A DNA stretch of 11,001 nucleotides from JAKPKF01 sp964579365 (GTDB taxonomy: Bacteria > Patescibacteriota > Dojkabacteria > SC72), in assembly GCA_964579365.1 (NCBI GenBank), contig CAZOFW010000020.1:1-11001 (forward strand), read 5' to 3'. How positions within the stretch are numbered: the first letter of the stretch is position 1; every line of letters starts with the position of its first letter. The notes under the pieces were generated by a model. It saw only the letters and a list, made by a program, of their open reading frames with translations, was not told the origin of the DNA and did not search any database. The translations under genes and the position numbers were made by a program. Below, piece after piece: positions 5,248 through 11,001 of the stretch.

Positions 5248-6597
5248 TTAGATTTCCTTAATTCTAGATATCTTTTTTACCTCTAGCTTACTCTCCTTAC
5301 CTACCTTAGATCTACCAATAATAAGCTTGGAGTAACCAGACCTTTGAGCTTCATCCATTACAGAAGGAAGCCCCCATGTACCCCTAACCTCCCCAGTTAA
5401 CCCTACTTCACCGAAATATATAGTATCGTTATCTAAAGGAATGTCTTTAACAGACGACTTTATAGCAGCACATATAGCTAAATCCACCGCAGGGTCATTC
5501 ACATTAAGCCCACCCACTATATTTACAAACACATCCTTATCTCCAAGAAATACGCCACCCTTTCGAGACATTACAGCGCAAAGCATATCCAGCCGAGGCT
5601 TTTTTATACCGTTTGCCACACGCCTTAGAGGACCGGCCTCTCCTTCTCTCTCGACAACGAGTGCTTGCACTTCAACAAAAACAACCCTTGAGCCTTGCAG
5701 TACCGCACTTATTGCACTACCAGAAGATTTAAGATCTGTTTCTAAAAATAATAACGATGGATTTCCTACCTCTGCCAAACCATCTCCCTTCATTTCAAAC
5801 ACTCCTATTTCGTTGGTAGAACCAAACCTATTCTTTATCCCTCTTAAAATTCTGTATTGATTGAACTGGTCTCCCTCTATATATAGTACACAGTCCACGA
5901 TGTGTTCAAGGACTTTTGGTCCAGCAATATCTCCACCCTTGTTAATCTGGCCTACTATAAACATTGGAACACCAGTAGTTTTCGAAACTCTAGTTAAAAG
6001 AGCTCCACATATTCTAACCTGGCTTATACTCCCAGGATAACTCTTAGAAGCTGAAGACGACATACTTTGAATTGAATCTACGACAACCATATCGAAATGA
6101 CTTTCCCTTATTAATTCCACCACTCTTTCGACCACAGTATCCTCTGTTACTAAAAAATTCTCCTCCAACTTACTAGAGGATTTTTCCCCAGATAGCCGTT
6201 TTAACCTAGAGTAAAGCTGCCCTGGAGATTCCTCTCCACATACATACAAAATTCTTTTGTTCTTAAGATTCTTAAGCACTACCTGCATTAAAAGAGTAGA
6301 TTTTCCAATTCCTGGCTCTCCACTTATTAACACTACCTCTCCCTTTACAAGACCTTTTCCCAGCACTCTATCCATTTCTTTAAATCCCGTGGATGTTCTC
6401 TCACTGGAATCCTTTGTGGTCCCCGCTTTTTTAATATTTGCAACTTCAGATATACTACCGAAGATTGATGGCTTAGCCTCACCTACTACCTCGACTTTCT
6501 CCTCGTACTCTTCTAGCGTACCCCATTCGCCACAGGTAGCACACTTCCCTGACCATCCGAGAGATTCAGTACCACAAGCAGAACAGATGTATTTCAT
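5248..6597 (-). CDS. radA: DNA repair protein RadA (Sms)
   Basis: RadA is a RecA-related, DnaB-like ATPase that drives branch migration of recombination intermediates. At 449 aa it is of normal length. Visible parts in order are as follows. A C4 zinc finger is formed by C5, C8, C19 and C22. The Walker A motif is GEPGIGKST at 93-101. Walker B is MVVVDS at 170-175. The RadA-specific KNRFG motif lies at 255-259. The C-terminal Lon-protease-like domain occupies about 290-449, with GGLNVNDPAVDLA (362-374) in place of a protease active site, as is normal for RadA. The ATG directly abuts the clpC stop codon (TAA then ATG, no gap). There is no Shine-Dalgarno sequence, so translation probably depends on coupling to clpC. 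A weak U-rich stretch follows the TAA, with no strong terminator. Confidence 0.97.
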   Translation of the reverse strand: MKYICSACGTESLGWSGKCATCGEWGTLEEYEEKVEVVGEAKPSIFGSISEVANIKKAGTTKDSSERTSTGFKEMDRVLGKGLVKGEVVLISGEPGIGKSTLLMQVVLKNLKNKRILYVCGEESPGQLYSRLKRLSGEKSSSKLEENFLVTEDTVVERVVELIRESHFDMVVVDSIQSMSSSASKSYPGSISQVRICGALLTRVSKTTGVPMFIVGQINKGGDIAGPKVLEHIVDCVLYIEGDQFNQYRILRGIKNRFGSTNEIGVFEMKGDGLAEVGNPSLLFLETDLKSSGSAISAVLQGSRVVFVEVQALVVEREGEAGPLRRVANGIKKPRLDMLCAVMSRKGGVFLGDKDVFVNIVGGLNVNDPAVDLAICAAIKSSVKDIPLDNDTIYFGEVGLTGEVRGTWGLPSVMDEAQRSGYSKLIIGRSKVGKESKLEVKKISRIKEI

Positions 6598-9099
6598 TTA
6601 TTTTTTATTTAAAACAGATATCTTATTATCTTTCATTCCTATCTTTATTTCCATGTTTTTTAATTCATTTCCAATTCTCCCCTTTTCTAGGAGGTAATTG
6701 GCTACTGCATTCTCTACAGTATCTTGCAGAACTCTCTTAATTGGACGTGCACCATACTCTTCGCTGAAACCTTCTTTAACTACACCTGCAATTGCTTTAT
6801 TGTCTAGAACAACAGAAACTCCCTCTTGGGATAATCTCCCATTGAGTTCTTTTACAAGTAATTTAACAATCTTTCTAGCATCTTTGCGCGTTAAAGATCT
6901 GAAAATGACGATGTCGTCTATACGGTTGAGTAGTTCTGGTCTTAGGGTGTTTTTTAACTCTAAGAGAAGCTGTGTTTTCATTGATGTGTATGCCTTGTCT
7001 ATCTCCTCATCACTTTTTTCTGTATCTTTACCGACAAATCCAAGTACTTTGTTCTTTTTAATTTCCTCCGCGCCAATATTAGAGGTTAGAATTATTACTG
7101 TATTTTTGAAATTTATTCTCCTTCCTCTACCATCTGTGAGATGGCCATACTCAAGTATTTGCAAAAGTATATTTAGTACATCCTGGTGTGCTTTCTCTAC
7201 TTCGTCAAAAAGAATTACACTGTGAGGGTTTGTCCTCACTTTCTCTGTAAGCCACCCACCCTGTTGGAAACCTATATATCCTGGAGGAGAACCGATTAAT
7301 TTAGAAACACTATGCATCTCCATCATTTCACTCATATCTATCTGTATTAGTCTGTCTTGATTACCAAACAGCTCCTCTGCAAGAACTTTTGCTAGCTCTG
7401 TCTTACCAACTCCTGTTGGACCGAGGAAAAGAAACGATGCCCATGGTCTATCTGTATCTGAGATTCCAGTTCGAGCTCTCTTTATTGCTGAAGACACTAT
7501 CTTGCATGCTTCTTCCTGACCTACCACCTTGCTTCCAAGTTGACTTTCAAGTTTAACAAGCGAAGATATTTCCTTTGCTCCCAGTGTATTTACTGGAATA
7601 CCTGTCCATTTAGATATGACAACACGGATATCTTCTGCTCCAATTTCATTCACCTTACTTACACGCTTTTTAGACCATTTTCTTTCCATTCTTTTAATTT
7701 TTTGTATTAGTTTTTCCTTTTCCATTTCTAAGAGTTCTGCCTTACTCATATTCCCATTCAAAATTTCTCTTTCTTTCTTTTTTTCGATTTCCTTAACTGC
7801 ATCATCTAGTTTCGAAACATCTGAGAACTCTTCCTCTATCTCAAGCCTTTTTGCTGCAGAGGCTTCATCTAGAAGGTCTATGGCTTTGTCTGGAAGATAT
7901 CTGTTGTTTACATATCTGTCTGAGAGTATGGCGGAGAGCTTAATTGCCTCTTCCCCTATTTTTACATTGTGATGTCTCTCAAGCAGAGGCTTAATATTTC
8001 GCAATATCTCGACAGTATCTTGTACTGTTGTTTCTTCTAGGAATATGGGCTGGAATCTTCTTGCTAGTGCGTTATCTGTTTCGAAATATGCAGAGAAATC
8101 CTCTGTTGTAGTAGCACCGATACATCTGAATCCTCCTTGAAGTAATGCTGGTTTTAGAATTGATGCGATGTCTGAAGAACCACCTTGATAGTTGGAACCT
8201 ATAATGTTGTGTATTTCATCTATGAAAAGAATTTTGTCGTTTGAAGATACAACTTCTTCTACAATGGACATTACTTTTTCCTCAACATCGCCTCTCATTT
8301 TACTTCCAGCCATGATGCTGGAGATATCAAGAGATATGATGTTGAAATCTCGCAGGGATGGTGGAACTAATCCGTCCGCTATCTTTTGAGCCAATCCTTC
8401 TACAAGGACAGTCTTCCCTACTCCTGCTTCTCCTATGATAATTGGATTATTCTTTTTTCTTCTGCTAAGGATATTTATTAAATTCTTTAATTCCTCTTCC
8501 CTACCAATAACTGGATCTAATCTTCCCTCTCTTGCAAGTTCTACTAGGTTCACTCCCAACATCTCCACTACAGAATCTCTTTCCATCTCTAAACCTCCAA
8601 CAGATGGCCTAGCAAGTATTCCAAGGGGATATATAGCGAAATTCTGGAATGTTTTTCTAAAGGATCTGTATGTTAAGCCTAAACTCTCGAGAGATTTAAT
8701 GTAATCATCTTTGGACTCTAGGATTGCCATCATAATATGCTCAGAGCCAACATATACATGAGACATTTTTCTGGAATAGTCGTATGCTTTGCGAATTATA
8801 TGCTTAACCTCTGTTGAGATTACAAATTCTCGTTTCTTACCTGTACTAGTCGTAATTTCTATGAGCTTTCCACCGAATGATTTTTTGAGGAGTTCATTTC
8901 TGTTTATTCCCATTTCCTCAATTACCTTGCAAGCAAGGGATTCTTCGTTAAGTATGATGCCAATGAAAAGATGCTCCGAAGAGATTTGTTTAGCTTTGAG
9001 GTGTTCTGCAACTACAGATGCGTTCCTAAGAGATACCTTAGCATTCTTACTAAGCCTAGAGAGTATATCCGATTCTTTTTTAAGTATTATCGATGACAT
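6598..9099 (-). CDS. clpC: ATP-dependent Clp unfoldase ClpC
   Basis: ClpC is a double-ring AAA+ unfoldase that feeds proteins to the ClpP peptidase. The 833-aa protein has an N-terminal Clp_N double repeat (about 12-155). NBD1 follows, with Walker A GEAGVGKT (223-230), Walker B ILFIDE (289-294) and arginine fingers at 347-348. A short coiled-coil middle domain lies at about 415-480, as in ClpC rather than the longer ClpB version. NBD2 has Walker A GPTGVGKT (560-567), Walker B VILFDE (628-633), pore loop PGYIG (606-610) and an arginine finger in LNRID (724-728). The loop LGF (686-688) is the ClpP-docking tripeptide, which argues against ClpB. The NBD1 pore loop reads AGSKMRGD, with Met where Tyr is usual (KYRG). 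A -10 box only 5 nt before the ATG suggests a leaderless transcript, besides readthrough from the S1 gene 23 nt upstream. Confidence 0.96.
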   Translation of the reverse strand: MSSIILKKESDILSRLSKNAKVSLRNASVVAEHLKAKQISSEHLFIGIILNEESLACKVIEEMGINRNELLKKSFGGKLIEITTSTGKKREFVISTEVKHIIRKAYDYSRKMSHVYVGSEHIMMAILESKDDYIKSLESLGLTYRSFRKTFQNFAIYPLGILARPSVGGLEMERDSVVEMLGVNLVELAREGRLDPVIGREEELKNLINILSRRKKNNPIIIGEAGVGKTVLVEGLAQKIADGLVPPSLRDFNIISLDISSIMAGSKMRGDVEEKVMSIVEEVVSSNDKILFIDEIHNIIGSNYQGGSSDIASILKPALLQGGFRCIGATTTEDFSAYFETDNALARRFQPIFLEETTVQDTVEILRNIKPLLERHHNVKIGEEAIKLSAILSDRYVNNRYLPDKAIDLLDEASAAKRLEIEEEFSDVSKLDDAVKEIEKKKEREILNGNMSKAELLEMEKEKLIQKIKRMERKWSKKRVSKVNEIGAEDIRVVISKWTGIPVNTLGAKEISSLVKLESQLGSKVVGQEEACKIVSSAIKRARTGISDTDRPWASFLFLGPTGVGKTELAKVLAEELFGNQDRLIQIDMSEMMEMHSVSKLIGSPPGYIGFQQGGWLTEKVRTNPHSVILFDEVEKAHQDVLNILLQILEYGHLTDGRGRRINFKNTVIILTSNIGAEEIKKNKVLGFVGKDTEKSDEEIDKAYTSMKTQLLLELKNTLRPELLNRIDDIVIFRSLTRKDARKIVKLLVKELNGRLSQEGVSVVLDNKAIAGVVKEGFSEEYGARPIKRVLQDTVENAVANYLLEKGRIGNELKNMEIKIGMKDNKISVLNKK

Positions 9100-9104
9100 A
9101 CCCT

Positions 9105-9110
9105 ATTATA
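9105..9110 (-). promoter_or_regulatory. -10 box immediately before clpC
   Basis: A perfect TATAAT on the minus strand ends 5 nt before the clpC ATG, so a transcript from it would start at or next to the start codon. No good -35 box or TGN extension accompanies it. Transcription from the S1 gene upstream may be the main source. Confidence 0.35.
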
Positions 9111-9122
9111 CTATATCCTCGG

Positions 9123-10370
9123 CTATTCTTTTGACTCTAGCTCTGCTTCTACTGCAGTATCAACTGCTGCTACAAGCTCTTCTTGAGAGATTTCCTCTTT
9201 CTTCTCCTCTACCTTCTCTGTCTTCTCTGTTTTGCTCCCTGTAGCTTTGAGACTTAATCCTAAGTGTCTTTCGGTTGAGGATATTGAGAGAATCTTAACA
9301 TCTACTGGATCTCCTACTTTTACAATATCTTCAGGATTTTTGACTAGTTTGTTAGATAACTCAGAGATATGGATTAGACCATTTAGACCCTCTCCAATTC
9401 TTACAAATGCTCCGTAAGGAACAACTTTCTGAACTTCTCCTTTTACTACATCTCCTACTTTGTACTTAGATATTGCAGCAGACCATGGATCTTGAAGCAA
9501 TCTCTTAACACTGTAGGCTACTCTCTTTCCACCGTCTGAGATACCAATTACCATTACTTTCACCTTACTTCCAACTGCATATATCTTGCCAATGTCCTCT
9601 ACTTTATCCCAAGAAAGTTCTGAGAGGTGAACAAGCCCTTCTAATCCTTCAGCATTAACAAAGATTCCGAAAGGTGTAATTCCACTTACGATACCTTCAA
9701 GAACATCACTCTCTTTAACCTTGTTTAATGTCTTCTCTCTCTGTTCTAAATCTCTTGATTGTGTGACCATCTTCTCTGAAAGAATAATTCTGTTCTTCTC
9801 TCTGTCTAATTCGATGATTCTTGTTTGAATTTTTTCTCCAACTAGGGAGTTTAATGTCTTCTGTACTCTAGAAGAGATATCTTTTCCAACCTGTCTTATT
9901 CCATCTAGATATACTCTTGAAGCATCCAATTGTGAAGTTGGTATGAAGCCTCTGATATCTTTTCCTATTTCTACTATTAATCCACCATTGTTTGATTCAA
10001 CTACTACTGCCTCTACTACATCATTGTCTTTCTTTGCTTTCTCTAATGTAATCCAAGCACTTGCCTGTTGTGTTCTTCTGATTGAAAGAACTAACTGTCC
10101 TTCCTCATCTTCAGGTTTAACAACATAGACAAGAACTTTGTCTCCTACTTTTAAATCTTTCCAATTGAATGAATCACTCTTTAACTCTCTTCCAGCAACG
10201 ATACCTTCGGATTTGTGACCGATGTCTACTACTAAGTAGCTATCTCTAACATCTACTACATCTCCTTCTACAATATCTCCTTTGGAAAGTTTTTTTATCT
10301 TATGTGATTGATCTGCAAGAAACTGATCAATCTGTGCATACTGGGCATTATCTGTTTTTTTGTTTACCAT
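9123..10370 (-). CDS. rpsA: Ribosomal protein S1 homologue with four S1 domains
   Basis: S1 binds mRNA on the small ribosomal subunit and helps start translation. Four S1 RNA-binding repeats are visible in 415 aa, at about 29-98, 115-199, 219-289 and 304-375. The third and fourth are the most canonical (GIVSGITPFGIFVNAEGLEGLVH and GEVQKVVPYGAFVRIGEGLNGLIH). The tail after 376 is rich in Lys and Glu and looks disordered. Four repeats is fewer than the six in Escherichia coli and closer to S1 of Gram-positive and reduced genomes. The start at 10368-10370 is supported by AAAGGA 7 nt upstream, the clearest Shine-Dalgarno site of any large gene here. A promoter lies in the 3' end of nth, giving a leader of about 70 nt that could allow autoregulation, as known for rpsA in E. 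coli. The gene is followed 23 nt later by clpC without a terminator. Confidence 0.92.
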   Translation of the reverse strand: MVNKKTDNAQYAQIDQFLADQSHKIKKLSKGDIVEGDVVDVRDSYLVVDIGHKSEGIVAGRELKSDSFNWKDLKVGDKVLVYVVKPEDEEGQLVLSIRRTQQASAWITLEKAKKDNDVVEAVVVESNNGGLIVEIGKDIRGFIPTSQLDASRVYLDGIRQVGKDISSRVQKTLNSLVGEKIQTRIIELDREKNRIILSEKMVTQSRDLEQREKTLNKVKESDVLEGIVSGITPFGIFVNAEGLEGLVHLSELSWDKVEDIGKIYAVGSKVKVMVIGISDGGKRVAYSVKRLLQDPWSAAISKYKVGDVVKGEVQKVVPYGAFVRIGEGLNGLIHISELSNKLVKNPEDIVKVGDPVDVKILSISSTERHLGLSLKATGSKTEKTEKVEEKKEEISQEELVAAVDTAVEAELESKE

Positions 10371-10377
10371 AGGGTTA

Positions 10378-10383
10378 TCCTTT
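10378..10383 (-). promoter_or_regulatory. Shine-Dalgarno site of the S1 gene
   Basis: The minus strand reads AAAGGA 7 nt before the ATG, ideal spacing. It stands out because the clpC, radA, rho, M23, leuS and 285-aa genes have none. Confidence 0.7.
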
Positions 10384-10445
10384 GGTGATGTAACACCTGC
10401 AGTTGGTAATTACATACAACTAAAATTATATCTACTGCGGTTTGG

Positions 10446-10475
10446 ATTATAACACGATATTCTCTTTCAAGACAA
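10446..10475 (-). promoter_or_regulatory. Promoter of the S1 gene inside the nth 3' end
   Basis: On the minus strand TTGTCT (10470-10475) and a perfect TATAAT (10446-10451) are 18 bp apart, and the -10 box overlaps the nth stop codon. The expected start is near 10439. A second TATAAT at 10425-10430 has no matching -35 box. Confidence 0.55.
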
Positions 10476-11001
10476 CCTTTTCCTCGACTCTTTTCTTAGC
10501 TTTTAGGATATATCTACCATACAGAACAAAAAGGGAGTTAACTTTGTACCAATCTCGTTTTGGATAGAGCTTTTCCAAATCATGGGCAATCTTTGTCGGG
10601 TTAGTATTCTTTGTTAAACCGTATGTCATTGCCACCCTAACTACATGTGTATCTACAGCAATTCCTTGGTTAGATTTGTATAGATCGTTTAGGAACACAT
10701 TTGCTGTCTTGTAGCCTACTCCTGGCAACTTTTGTAGCTCAACCAATTCTTTCGGTGGTTCACCTGCATAATTACCTTCTATTATGGCTGCTGTTTGTAC
10801 AATGTGCTTTGCTTTTGTCTTGAAATAGTTGATACTCCCGATGGTATTCGTCACATCATTAAGTTTGGCTGCTGACAGTAGTTTAGCATTGGGATATTTC
10901 TCAAAAAGCTTCTTCGTCACCTTATTTACCTGTTTGTCTGTTGTTTGTGCAGAGAGCATTATACAAACAAGGAATTGAAACGGCGTTTTCCAATTAGTTA
11001 A
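10447..11001 (-). CDS. nth: Endonuclease III family DNA glycosylase/AP lyase, N-terminus outside the window, lacking the Fe-S cluster motif
   Basis: This base-excision repair enzyme removes oxidised pyrimidines and nicks abasic sites. The reading frame stays open to the right edge (residues ...NWKTPFQFLVCIMLSAQTTD), so the start is off-window; the internal ATG at 10957-10959 is not the start. Numbered from that Met, the helix-hairpin-helix motif LPGVGYKTA lies at 78-86 with the catalytic Lys at 84. The catalytic Asp is D103 (AVDTH). The segment LYGRY (146-150) matches the family position just before the Fe-S loop. The four cysteines (pattern C-x6-C-x2-C-x5-C) are missing: the chain continues with ILKAKKR and ends after a short charged tail. 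Loss of the cluster is known in some family members, so activity is still expected. The assignment to Nth rather than MutY rests on the Lys in the HhH motif. Confidence 0.93.
   Translation of the reverse strand, partial: LTNWKTPFQFLVCIMLSAQTTDKQVNKVTKKLFEKYPNAKLLSAAKLNDVTNTIGSINYFKTKAKHIVQTAAIIEGNYAGEPPKELVELQKLPGVGYKTANVFLNDLYKSNQGIAVDTHVVRVAMTYGLTKNTNPTKIAHDLEKLYPKRDWYKVNSLFVLYGRYILKAKKRVEEKVVLKENIVL

Noticed and set aside
5221..5280. Intrinsic terminator directly after radA
   Set aside because: There is a U-rich tract after the stop codon but only a 4-bp weak stem before it, so termination there is not supported.
1..11001. CRISPR arrays, insertion sequences, prophage or defence genes
   Set aside because: No spaced repeat array, transposase, integrase or terminal inverted repeats were found; the gene set is housekeeping and uniform in strand and composition.
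1..11001. Alternative genetic code with TGA read as Gly or Trp
   Set aside because: All long genes read through at family-typical length without in-frame TGA. The absence of TGA among seven stop codons is too small a sample to suggest recoding.

Overview
The window is a gene-dense, AT-rich stretch of bacterial chromosome in which every supported gene lies on the minus strand. Reading in transcription order, from high to low coordinates, it holds: the 3' part of an endonuclease III (nth), a four-domain ribosomal protein S1 homologue, clpC, radA/sms, a 452-nt gap rich in RNA-like structure, the terminator factor gene rho, a membrane-anchored LysM/M23 peptidase, two tandem alanine tRNAs, an unrecognised 285-aa protein, and the 5' part of leuS.

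The gene content is housekeeping: translation, DNA repair, proteostasis, transcription termination and cell-wall processing. Several traits suggest a reduced, AT-rich genome, and a Candidate Phyla Radiation (Patescibacteria) member would fit. These are an S1 protein with four rather than six S1 domains, an endonuclease III without its iron-sulfur cysteines, and few Shine-Dalgarno sites. The sequence alone does not prove this placement. The standard code with TGA as a non-sense codon is consistent, since no long gene is interrupted by TGA. The seven visible stop codons are TAA (4) and TAG (3), with no TGA.

S1, clpC and radA are packed head to tail (gaps of 23 nt and 0 nt) and probably share transcripts. 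An S1 promoter lies inside the end of nth, and a -10 box sits so close to the clpC start that a leaderless clpC transcript is possible. Rho has its own strong promoter. The M23 gene has an extended -10 promoter with a perfect inverted repeat over the expected transcription start. The two tRNA-Ala genes share a promoter that overlaps the end of the M23 gene.

The most interesting part is the gap between radA and rho (4796-5247). It contains a complete small-RNA transcription unit: a consensus -35/-10 promoter, about 200 nt folding into several convincing hairpins, and a strong intrinsic terminator. Upstream of it is a second block with long-range complementary segments and mutually exclusive pairings. 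Neither block resembles RNase P RNA, tmRNA, SRP RNA or 6S RNA by eye, so both are unassigned candidates.
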